From Actinocrinis sp035605935 (GTDB taxonomy: Bacteria; Actinomycetota; Actinomycetes; Streptomycetales; Catenulisporaceae): 64,000 nt of DNA. This document shows positions 25,502 through 33,112 of the stretch, piece by piece. The notes beneath the pieces are model-generated. The model was not told where the DNA came from, searched no databases, and saw only the letters and a program-made list of their open reading frames with translations. The first letter of the stretch is position 1. Each line of letters begins with the position of its first letter. Position numbers and translations under genes: made by a program. Where the stretch lies: assembly GCF_035605935.1 (NCBI RefSeq), contig NZ_DATNGK010000216.1, positions 25,538 to 89,537 on the forward strand. Reading direction: 5' to 3'.

Positions 25502-26386
25502 TCAACGCCGCCTGCCGTGCACGAAGAACACTCGACGCACCGCCGTCTTCTCCCGTGGCGGAACCGGATCGGGCCAGCGTCCGTAGTCTGCTTCGGGTTC
25601 GCCAGGCTGCACTGCGCGCACGTCGAATCCGTATTGCGCGAACAGTCGCTCAGGCTCGTCGTGGCCGAATAGCCACGGGCATCCCCAACCGGCGAACACG
25701 TCGAGCAGCCCGCGCATGTTCGGCAGCGTTAGTGCGGCGCGGTTGACGATGTCCGCGGCGATCCGGCTGCCCGGCGCGACGATGGCGGCGATGCGTTCCA
25801 GGATCCGGTGTGCCTGGTTCTCTTCGATGTAGTACAGCAGGCCTTCGACCAGCCAGGTGGACGGCGAGTCCGGGTCGTAGCCGGCTTCGGTGAGGCGGGA
25901 TTCCCAGTCGTCCGCCGCCAGATCCGCCGCGACGAATCGGTGGTACGCGGTGTGGGCGCTGCGGCCAGCGAGGCGCTCGCGCTTGTAGGCGAGCACCGCG
26001 GGCCGGTCGACCTCGAAATACCGTACGCCGTCGCCCCACGGCAGACGGTACGCACGCGAATCCATGCCCGCGGGCGCCAGCACGACCTGGTGCTGACCGG
26101 GCGGACGAGTCGAGTCGAGAAGGAAGTCGTCGAAGAAGCGGGTGCGGATGGCGTTGTAATCCGGCGTGCTCGGCAGCGTGCGGGAGCCGTCGCGGGGGAA
26201 CGTGACCGCCCGGACCTCGGCCAGTAGCTCGGGCCCGATCTCGCCGCTGAGCAGCTGCGCGAACGGATCGTCGTAGAGCCGGTCCGGCCGACGGGATTCG
26301 GCGGCGCGCAACGCGGCGGTCAGCAGCGCGGTGCGCTCGACCGCGTCGAGCGTGTCATGCGAGGGTGCGGCAAGCGTCTCGCTCAC
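25502..26386 (-). CDS. SAM-dependent methyltransferase, LCM/TIGR00027-like family
   Basis: The 294-aa product has the marks of the actinobacterial LCM-like family: ALRAAESRRPDRLYDDPFA near the N-terminus, NAIRTRFFDDFLLDSTR, the SAM loop QVVLAPAGMDSRAYRLPW, and FEVDRPAVLAYKRERL. GTG 26386 has GGAGGA 8 nt upstream and overlaps the GH3 gene stop (GTGA). It is the second of two methyltransferases in the operon and probably acts on a carboxylate or hydroxyl. Confidence 0.88.
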   Translation of the reverse strand: MSETLAAPSHDTLDAVERTALLTAALRAAESRRPDRLYDDPFAQLLSGEIGPELLAEVRAVTFPRDGSRTLPSTPDYNAIRTRFFDDFLLDSTRPPGQHQVVLAPAGMDSRAYRLPWGDGVRYFEVDRPAVLAYKRERLAGRSAHTAYHRFVAADLAADDWESRLTEAGYDPDSPSTWLVEGLLYYIEENQAHRILERIAAIVAPGSRIAADIVNRAALTLPNMRGLLDVFAGWGCPWLFGHDEPERLFAQYGFDVRAVQPGEPEADYGRWPDPVPPREKTAVRRVFFVHGRRR

Positions 26387-28149
26387 GGGACGAGTCCTCC
26401 TTCGGGCCGGGCGGCCGCGCCGGGCGCCAGCCGCCGCCAGTCCTCCGGCCGCTGCCGGAAGATGCGGTCTTTGACCTGGGTGGGGCGGGTGCCCGCGGCG
26501 ACGGTGGCCAGCCAGTCGCGCTGGAACGCGTCGTGGTCGGTCGTCTGTACGACGGCGGCGCCAAGCCGTCCGGCGGTGCGGGCCGCGCGGTAGCCGGAGG
26601 ACTGCGCGCCAAGGGCGCTGTCGAGGGCGGTGGCGAACGCCGTGATTTCGGCTGGGCTCCACGTCTGCCGGCCGGCTGCGGCGAACTCGTAGTAAGGCAG
26701 GTCGCTGACAGGGTCCTTCTCTACCCGGCACGCGGCCGAACGCAGGCCCAGGCCGGTGGAACTGCACGCCGCCATCAGGGCTCGTACCGCGTGGGCATCG
26801 CGCAGCCGCTCCCCTGCCGCGTCGCTCACGGTCGCCCGGCCCGCGTAGTCCAGCCGAGGAGCCCCGCCGACCCGGTCAACGACTCGCACGACGTCGCCGC
26901 CCGAGTACCGGTAGAAGCCTCCGACGTGGCTGAACACCACGTGATAGTCGCGTCCGGGTTCGAGCTCGTAGGCAGCGAGCGTCGCGCTGTCCGGCTCGAT
27001 CGGCTCGTCGGCGTCGATGAATTCGTACACTGCGGCGTCCGCGATCAGGCTGCCCGCGGTGGCGTGCCGGTCGAGTGGCACGGCGATGGGGCCTTCGGAG
27101 GCGGCGATCGGCGCGGGCAGCACGGCGACGCCGATGCCGTACTCTTCCCGCAGCCGCGGCAGGTAAAGCGAAGCGGCGCCCGTGGTCCAGCAGAACAGCG
27201 CCGAGATGCGCGGCCAGACATGGGCCGGCAGCACCGTGCCGTGGCGGGCTTCGAGCCGTTCCAGCTCGGCGGCGCGCCCCGGGTTGGGCTCGCCGCCGGC
27301 CGCGCCGTCGAACGTGCCATCGTGCACGTCCTTGACGATGCGCGGCCACCACACCCGGAGCTGATAGGGGAGCGCGGCGATCATCGCAGGATTGATGCCG
27401 ATCACGAGACGGACGTCGCTCTCCACCGCCATCCGCAGCCGCAGGTACATCTTCCGCTCGTGATCGTCACGGGCCGCGGGCACCGGCAGCGTCGCCCAGG
27501 GCGCCGAGCTGCCCGGTTCCGCGGACAGCGGTTCTCCGAACATGCGCCCGAGGTCGATTTGGCTCGCCCCGGCGTACGGACGGCCCGACGCCGTCGTGTC
27601 GGGTGCGGCCAGCGGATCGTGCTTGAGGTTGAGCGCCGCGTCGGGCCGTTCGAGCACCTGCGGGTAGTGCTCGGCGAGCGGCGCCCAGGCGGCCAGGTAG
27701 AAGGGGAAGAAGGAACGGTGCATGAACCGTGCGGTCACCGGGACCTTCTTGCGTGCTCCGGTGCTTCCGCTGCTGGTGAAGAACACGCGCGGGGCGTCCG
27801 CGGTCAGCACCGCGGTCCTGCCCGCGGCCGCCTGCTCGATCCACGGCGCGTGGCCGGCGTAGTCCCGGATCGGTACCGCGGCGCGCAGATCGCGCACTGA
27901 GCGGATCGAGGCGAAGCCGTGCTGGCGGCCGAACAGGGTCTGCGCGTTCGCCTCCACGAGCTCTGTCAGTGTCCGCTGTTGGGCGGCGTCGCAGTCGGCT
28001 GCGACCGCGCGCAGCCGGGCTTGCTCAGCCGCCACCCGTTCGCGATAGCGCGCCAGATGTCCGGGCGAGTGCCAGATCCGGGTCGAGTCGTCGTACGTGT
28101 CGGCGGCGGAGCCTTCCCTACCGGTCGCAGAACTCTTCGTCTCAGCCAT
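26383..28149 (-). CDS. GH3-type acyl-adenylating amide synthetase
   Basis: The 588-aa protein matches the plant-type GH3 fold. The ATP loop is VFFTSSGSTGARKKVPVT (residues about 130-148), and the GH3 HVGGFYRYSGGDVVRVVDRV motif lies near 415. An N-terminal helical part (QRTLTELVEANAQTLFGRQH) is also typical. GH3 enzymes adenylate a carboxylic acid and form an amide with an amino acid; bacterial examples are uncommon and mostly uncharacterised. It overlaps the P-loop gene by 8 bp. With no PKS or NRPS in this operon, it is the best candidate for the bond-forming step. Substrates are unknown. Confidence 0.85.
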   Translation of the reverse strand: MAETKSSATGREGSAADTYDDSTRIWHSPGHLARYRERVAAEQARLRAVAADCDAAQQRTLTELVEANAQTLFGRQHGFASIRSVRDLRAAVPIRDYAGHAPWIEQAAAGRTAVLTADAPRVFFTSSGSTGARKKVPVTARFMHRSFFPFYLAAWAPLAEHYPQVLERPDAALNLKHDPLAAPDTTASGRPYAGASQIDLGRMFGEPLSAEPGSSAPWATLPVPAARDDHERKMYLRLRMAVESDVRLVIGINPAMIAALPYQLRVWWPRIVKDVHDGTFDGAAGGEPNPGRAAELERLEARHGTVLPAHVWPRISALFCWTTGAASLYLPRLREEYGIGVAVLPAPIAASEGPIAVPLDRHATAGSLIADAAVYEFIDADEPIEPDSATLAAYELEPGRDYHVVFSHVGGFYRYSGGDVVRVVDRVGGAPRLDYAGRATVSDAAGERLRDAHAVRALMAACSSTGLGLRSAACRVEKDPVSDLPYYEFAAAGRQTWSPAEITAFATALDSALGAQSSGYRAARTAGRLGAAVVQTTDHDAFQRDWLATVAAGTRPTQVKDRIFRQRPEDWRRLAPGAAARPEGGLVP

Positions 28150-28840
28150 CGGCCAGCGCCTCCTCGATCTCGCGGGCCGTCTGCGCCGGGTCCGTGCGCT
28201 CGCCGAGGACCGTGACCGGAAGGTGCCGGATCTCCTCGAACATCAGCGCGGACAGGTCGGCCTGGTATCTCGCGAACCGCTCGAAGTCCGGGCGCCGCCC
28301 GTAGTGTTCGAGCGGGTTGAGCCCGTGGCCGCGGCCGCACCTGCGCCATGCGGCGGCGGGCGAGACGTCGAGGTAGACCACCCGGACCGGCTGCGGAAAC
28401 GAGCGCCACCAGGCGAGCATCGGGTTGTCGCCGGCGCCGGCTAGCGTGCATTTCGCCAGGATCTTGTAGTAGTAGGAGTCGACCAGCAGCGGGCCGCGGC
28501 GGGGGCCTTCGTGCACAGGCTCCTCGCGCAGCAGCTCGTCGCGCAGGTGCACGACGGCGGTTTGCAGCAGCCCGACCAGGAAGTCCGGGCTGAAGTCGGT
28601 GCCGAGGGCGCCGATCACCTCGCCGGCCACTCGGCGCAGCTGGGCGATCGGGCGGTGCTCGGCCGCGAGGAAGTCCTCGTCGGTGGACAGGATCCGCCGG
28701 GCCGGGTTGCCCGCGCGCAGCCGCGCCAGCGCGGTGGACTTTCCGGCGAAGTCCGGTCCGAGCAGCACCGCGAAGGGCGGGGCCGCGGGGGCTCCGAAGA
28801 CCGGCGCCACCGAACATGCTATATCAGAGGTCTGAGACAC
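28142..28840 (-). CDS. P-loop kinase-like protein
   Basis: The 232-aa product has a Walker A (PFAVLLGPDFAGKSTALARL) and downstream segments of a nucleoside/thymidylate-kinase-like fold: RILSTDEDFLAAEHRPI, GPLLVDSYYYKILAKCT, RVVYLDVSPAAAWRRC. The start is GTG 28840, 7 nt after a strong AGGAGG. It may phosphorylate a small substrate to activate it for a later step. It is the first gene of the tightly overlapped set, 74 bp downstream of the SDR. Confidence 0.82.
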   Translation of the reverse strand: MSQTSDIACSVAPVFGAPAAPPFAVLLGPDFAGKSTALARLRAGNPARRILSTDEDFLAAEHRPIAQLRRVAGEVIGALGTDFSPDFLVGLLQTAVVHLRDELLREEPVHEGPRRGPLLVDSYYYKILAKCTLAGAGDNPMLAWWRSFPQPVRVVYLDVSPAAAWRRCGRGHGLNPLEHYGRRPDFERFARYQADLSALMFEEIRHLPVTVLGERTDPAQTAREIEEALADG

Positions 28841-28914
28841 TTCGAAACCTCCTGATCCACGGGTTCGCGGCCGGGCGGGCGATGACCGCCCCGCGAACCC
28901 TGCTCACGGGAGAC

Positions 28915-29724
28915 TCAGGTCCAGGGGATGATGTGGCGGTGCTGGACGAGCCGGCCGTAGAACTCGGGCTCGACGTCGCCGCGGGCCAGGCGCACCAGAT
29001 CCCGCGCCGCCTCGTCCGGGCTCTGCGCCTGGGACATGTCGGCGAACCAGGGCCGTGAGGCGTCCGTGTCCACCAGGCCGGGGCACACCGCCAGGATGTG
29101 CACACCGTCGCGGCGCGCCTGCTCGCGGGCGAACACCCGGGCGGCGGCGACCTGTCCGATCTTCGACGGGATGTTGATCGACTCCGGCCAGCCCTCCTGC
29201 CGATGCCGGCCGGCCTCGACCAGGTCGGCGAACTCGAGCATGCGCCGGTCGACCTCGTCCAAGGTGAGCGCCTCGGTGTCGAACAGCGGCCGCAGCTTCG
29301 GATCGAGGTTGCGCAGCGAGCCGAACGCGCTGGCCACGACGAGGAAGCGGCCCCCGGGCCGCAGGATCGGCCCGAACGACCTGATCATCCGGGTGGTGCC
29401 GAGGTTGTTGGTGTCCACGAACGCCCGCACCGTCTCCGCGTCAGCGCGCCCGGGAGCGCGCCGCGCCGCCGCGTTGGAGACCACCACGTCCACTGCGCCG
29501 TGCCGATCGGCCAGTTCAGCTGCCAGCTTCGCCACGGCGTCGTCTTGCCGCACGTCCATCACGGCTGGAACGGTGCCCGGAGCCTCGGCGGCCGCGCGCT
29601 CGACCCGCTCGGGGTCGCGCCCGGTCAGATAAACGGTCGCGGAGGGGCCGAGCGCCTGCACCAGTTGCCGAGCCACGGCGAAACCGACGCCCTGATTCGC
29701 TCCGGTCACGAGCGCGACTGTCAT
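28915..29724 (-). CDS. Short-chain dehydrogenase-like protein with altered catalytic Tyr
   Basis: The 269-aa protein has the NAD(P) motif LVTGANQGVGFAVARQL and the carbonyl-reductase-type core VASAFGS. At the expected YxxxK it reads NIPSK, so the catalytic Tyr is Asn184 with Lys188 kept; the usual NNAG is SNAA. It may therefore be a weak, redirected or non-catalytic SDR. ATG 29724 follows GGAGGG. It is the promoter-proximal gene of the leftward operon and is divergent from the DJ-1-like gene. Confidence 0.85.
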   Translation of the reverse strand: MTVALVTGANQGVGFAVARQLVQALGPSATVYLTGRDPERVERAAAEAPGTVPAVMDVRQDDAVAKLAAELADRHGAVDVVVSNAAARRAPGRADAETVRAFVDTNNLGTTRMIRSFGPILRPGGRFLVVASAFGSLRNLDPKLRPLFDTEALTLDEVDRRMLEFADLVEAGRHRQEGWPESINIPSKIGQVAAARVFAREQARRDGVHILAVCPGLVDTDASRPWFADMSQAQSPDEAARDLVRLARGDVEPEFYGRLVQHRHIIPWT

Positions 29725-30013
29725 CTGTGGACCCTCCTGCGTTCCGGCTGGTTGAGCGCCGGTCCGCGTCCCTGCGCTGGCCGGCTTGTGTGGTCGGACC
29801 TTCAGCGTAGGCGACAGAACACTGCGAACTGCTGAAGCGGAAGGGAAGAGCGCACACTGCGTCACGTCCGACGCATTCGTCTACTGACAGGACGTCCACT
29901 CGCCGCAGTGTCCCCGCATTCTGGTCAAGTCGTTGTCCGCCGCGCGCGGCCCTGCCTTCACTGGGAGGAGCAAAGGCAGTCCGCCACACCGTCTGCAGGA
30001 AAGAGACGACGAC
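29725..30013. promoter_or_regulatory. Divergent promoter region with three ACACTGCG motifs
   Basis: This 289-bp region must drive both the SDR/GH3 operon (left) and the DJ-1/ThDP/STAS operon (right). The 8-mer ACACTGCG occurs at 29819-29826 and 29854-29861, and inverted at 29904-29911. A separate CTTCAGC/GCTGAAG pair spans 29800-29837 with a 24-bp spacer. A shared regulator binding here would co-ordinate the two operons; this is inference from the repeats. Confidence 0.5.
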
Positions 30014-30841
30014 ATGTCAAAGTCCATCCTCACCGTGCTCTCCGAGTACGGATACTGGGGCGAGGAGCTCGTCGGGCCGCTGGCGGCCTTCGACCGCCGG
30101 GGCTACGAGGTCACCTTCGCCACGCCGACCGGCGGCCGGGCGCACGCGCTGCCGCCGAGCATGGACCCCGAGTACGTCGACCCGCCGCTCGGCCGCTCGG
30201 TGACCACGCCGGAGGTCGCGGAGGCGACCCGCAAGCTGGACGAGTCGGACCGGCTGGACAACCCGCTGAGCATCGAGGAACTGATACCGGACCGGCCCTA
30301 CTTCAGCGAGCCGGACTTCCTGCGCCGGATCGAGGCCTACCACCGGGAGCTGGACACCGCGCAACGCTCGCTACTCGAGCGCTACGACGCGCTCGTGCTG
30401 GTCGGCGGAAGCGGGCCGATCGTGGACATGGCCAACAACGGGCGGCTGCACGAGATCGTCCTCGCCTTCCACCGCGCCGACCGCCCCATCCTCGGGCTCT
30501 GCTACGGGGTCACCCCGCTCGCGTTCGCCCGTGAGTGGGAGCAGCGCGACAGCATCCTGCGTGGCAAGCACGTCACCGGGCACCCGAAGGAGTACGACTA
30601 CAAGGCCGGCACGGGCTTCCTCGGCACCGACTTCAACATCGGCGCCGTGCCCTATCCGCTCGAGTACATCCTGCGCGACGCCACCGCCCCCGACGGCCGG
30701 TTCCACGGCAACGTGGGCAAGGAGACCTCGGTGATCGTCGACTACCCGTTCGTCACCGCGCGCTCCACGCCGGATTCCTTCCTCGGCGGCGAGAAGCTGG
30801 TCGAGATGCTTGAGCACGGTCTGCGCCGGTACGGGTGGTGA
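30014..30841 (+). CDS. DJ-1/PfpI (class I glutamine amidotransferase-like) protein
   Basis: The 275-aa product has the DJ-1/PfpI fold, with the nucleophile elbow LGLCYGVTPLAF (Cys in GLCYG), an upstream VLVGGSGPIVDMAN loop and an N-terminal TVLSEYGYWGEELVGPLAAF. Family members include glyoxalase III/chaperones (HchA), isonitrile hydratase and amidases. ATG 30014 follows AGGAAAGAGA. It heads the rightward operon and overlaps the ThDP gene by 4 bp. A large insertion (residues 60-115) sets it apart from minimal DJ-1 proteins. Confidence 0.85.
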   Translation: MSKSILTVLSEYGYWGEELVGPLAAFDRRGYEVTFATPTGGRAHALPPSMDPEYVDPPLGRSVTTPEVAEATRKLDESDRLDNPLSIEELIPDRPYFSEPDFLRRIEAYHRELDTAQRSLLERYDALVLVGGSGPIVDMANNGRLHEIVLAFHRADRPILGLCYGVTPLAFAREWEQRDSILRGKHVTGHPKEYDYKAGTGFLGTDFNIGAVPYPLEYILRDATAPDGRFHGNVGKETSVIVDYPFVTARSTPDSFLGGEKLVEMLEHGLRRYGW

Positions 30842-32469
30842 ACGCGGTGACCTCCACCCCCCGGCCGGGCAAGACCGCGCTGCTGGAACAGCTCGCGGCC
30901 GACGGGTTGCGCTACATGTTCGGCAATCCGGGCACCGTGGAACAGGGGTTCCTCGACGAGCTGGAATCGGTCCCCGGGCTGCGATACGTGCTGACGCTGC
31001 AGGAGACCGTCGCGGTCGGCATCGCCGACGGATACGCGCGGGCATCGGGCGGCGCGGCGCTGGTGCAGTTGCATTCCGGGGTCGGTCTCGGCAACGGCGT
31101 CGGAATGCTCTACCAGGCGATGCGCGGGCACACCCCGCTGGTCGTGCTGGCCGGAGAGGCGGGGATCGCCTATGACGCGCTGGACGGGCAAATGGCGGCC
31201 GATCTGGTCGCCATGGCCCGTCCGGTCACCAAATTCGCGACGCGGGTCGTCCACCCCGGCTCGCTGTTGCGCGTGCTGCGCCGCGCCGTGCGCCTCGCGC
31301 TAACCCCGCCGCGCGGGCCGGTGTTCGTCGCGCTGCCGATGGACGTGCTCGACGAGTCGACGTCCGAGCCGGTGCTGCCGACGCACGTGCCCTCGACGGC
31401 GACCGTGCCGTCGGACGCCGAGATCGCGCGCGCGGCCGCGCTGCTGAGCGCGGCCCGCGAGCCGGTCATCGTCATCGGCGACGGAGTGGCGGAAGCGGGC
31501 GCGCAGCAGGCGCTCACCCGGGTCGCGGAACTGCTCGGCGCCCCGGTATGGGAGGCGAACTCGTCAACGGTGAACATGGACACCGCGCATCCGCTGCACC
31601 GCGGCCAGCTCGGGCACATGTTCGGCACGTCGAGTGCACCCGCAGTCGCCTCGGCCGACGCGGTGCTGGTCGTCGGAACGTACCTGTTCCCCGAGGTCTT
31701 CCCGCTGATCGACTCGCCGTTGCGGCCGGACGCCACGATCGTGCACATCGACCTGGACTCCTACGAGATCGGCAAGAACCACCCGGTGACCCTCGGCCTT
31801 GTGGCCGAGCCGGGCGCGACGCTGCGCGAGCTGGCCAAGGCGCTGGAACGGCTGCGGCCCTCGGACGCGAGCGAAGGCGGGCAGTACGCGTACCGCGAGC
31901 CCGCGGCTCACCAGGACGGCGAGCCACTGGCCACCACGTTCGCCCGCGAGCTCGGCGTGCAGGCCGCACAACCGCTGGTGCTCTTCGACGAGGCGCTGAC
32001 CGCGTCCGGCGCGATCACCGCCGCGCTGCCGCCGCGCACCGTCGGCTCCTACCACCAGACCCGCGGCGGATCGCTCGGCGTCGGCATTCCGGGCGCGATC
32101 GGGATCAAGCTGGCCAGGCCCGAGGCGACGGTGGTCGGCTTCACCGGGGACGGCGGCAGCATGTACACGTTCCAGGCGCTGTGGACCGCGGCCCGCTACG
32201 GGATCGACGCGAAGTTCGTGGTCTGCGACAACCGGCGGTACCGGCTGCTGGACGACAACCTGGCCCGCTACCGCTCCGAGCGGGGCATCCTGCCGCGGCC
32301 CGCCCCTGAGGCCTTCGATCTGGCGCAGCCGCCGATCGGCTTCGTCGGGCTGGCCGCCGCGCTCGGCGTGCCGGGGATGCGCGTCGAGGAACCCGGGCAG
32401 GTGCCGGAGGCGGTCTCCCGGCTGCTCGGGCATGAGGGTCCTTATCTAATCCATCTGCTCACGCGTTGA
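30838..32469 (+). CDS. Thiamine-diphosphate enzyme (benzoylformate decarboxylase / acetolactate synthase-like)
   Basis: The product has the three-domain ThDP layout. The N-terminal PYR domain has the catalytic Glu in LTLQETVAVGIADGYAR. A central domain (PVIVIGDGVAEAGAQQAL) is followed by a C-terminal PP domain with GDGGSMYTFQALWTAAR to VVCDN, the GDG-NN cofactor motif. The sequence is closer to benzoylformate decarboxylases than to biosynthetic IlvB. It should decarboxylate a 2-oxo acid or join two carbonyls. GTG 30838 gives a GTGA overlap with the DJ-1 gene; GTG 30835 is also in frame. Confidence 0.88.
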   Translation: MNAVTSTPRPGKTALLEQLAADGLRYMFGNPGTVEQGFLDELESVPGLRYVLTLQETVAVGIADGYARASGGAALVQLHSGVGLGNGVGMLYQAMRGHTPLVVLAGEAGIAYDALDGQMAADLVAMARPVTKFATRVVHPGSLLRVLRRAVRLALTPPRGPVFVALPMDVLDESTSEPVLPTHVPSTATVPSDAEIARAAALLSAAREPVIVIGDGVAEAGAQQALTRVAELLGAPVWEANSSTVNMDTAHPLHRGQLGHMFGTSSAPAVASADAVLVVGTYLFPEVFPLIDSPLRPDATIVHIDLDSYEIGKNHPVTLGLVAEPGATLRELAKALERLRPSDASEGGQYAYREPAAHQDGEPLATTFARELGVQAAQPLVLFDEALTASGAITAALPPRTVGSYHQTRGGSLGVGIPGAIGIKLARPEATVVGFTGDGGSMYTFQALWTAARYGIDAKFVVCDNRRYRLLDDNLARYRSERGILPRPAPEAFDLAQPPIGFVGLAAALGVPGMRVEEPGQVPEAVSRLLGHEGPYLIHLLTR

Positions 32470-32485
32470 GGAAGGCGAGGCTGGG

Positions 32486-33112
32486 ATGTCGGACATCGCG
32501 CTGCGGGAGGACGGGCCGCTGGCCGGCGCCCGGGTCGTGATCCTGATGGAGAGCGACTACGTCGAGCCGGAGATCTCCTACTACCAGCACCGGTTCGCCG
32601 AGGAAGGCGTGGCCGTCGATCTGGCCACGCGGCTGTGGGGACAGCGCGCGCTGACCTTCACCGGCCACGAGTACCAGGCGCCGATCACGGTCGAGGGGGA
32701 TCTGGAGGCCCTCGATTACACGGCGCTGTCCAAGTACGACGCGCTGATCGTTCCGGGCGGCATGGTGGCCGACCGGCTGCGCTACAGCGAGAAGCCCGGC
32801 CGGCTGGCCCCGGCCGCCGAACTGCTGCGCCGCGCCTTCGCCCTGCCACGTCTCGTCAAGGGCCTGAACTGTCACGCGCTCTGGCTCGCGGCACCGGTGC
32901 CGCAGACGGTGCGCGGACGCAAGCTGACCTGCCACAACAACCTGTACTCGGATGCCCGGAACATGGGCGCGGATTACGTGGACGCCGACGTCGTCACCGA
33001 CGGCGATCTGGTGACCGCCCGCAGCGCAGACCTCTGCCACCTGTTCGCCCGCCGCCTGCTGGACGCCATCGCGTCGCACCGGGGCGCCGCACCTTCCGGA
33101 GAACGCCGATGA
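32486..33112 (+). CDS. DJ-1/PfpI family protein (second copy)
   Basis: The 208-aa protein is a typical DJ-1/PfpI domain, with a conserved Glu near the start (VVILMESDYVEPEISYYQHR), a YDALIVPGGMVADRLRYSE loop and the nucleophile in GLNCHALWLAAP. It overlaps the AGE-like gene by 4 bp (ATGA). It is unlike the 275-aa copy upstream, so it is not a recent duplication. With the ThDP enzyme it may handle a reactive aldehyde or ketone. Confidence 0.87.
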   Translation: MSDIALREDGPLAGARVVILMESDYVEPEISYYQHRFAEEGVAVDLATRLWGQRALTFTGHEYQAPITVEGDLEALDYTALSKYDALIVPGGMVADRLRYSEKPGRLAPAAELLRRAFALPRLVKGLNCHALWLAAPVPQTVRGRKLTCHNNLYSDARNMGADYVDADVVTDGDLVTARSADLCHLFARRLLDAIASHRGAAPSGERR

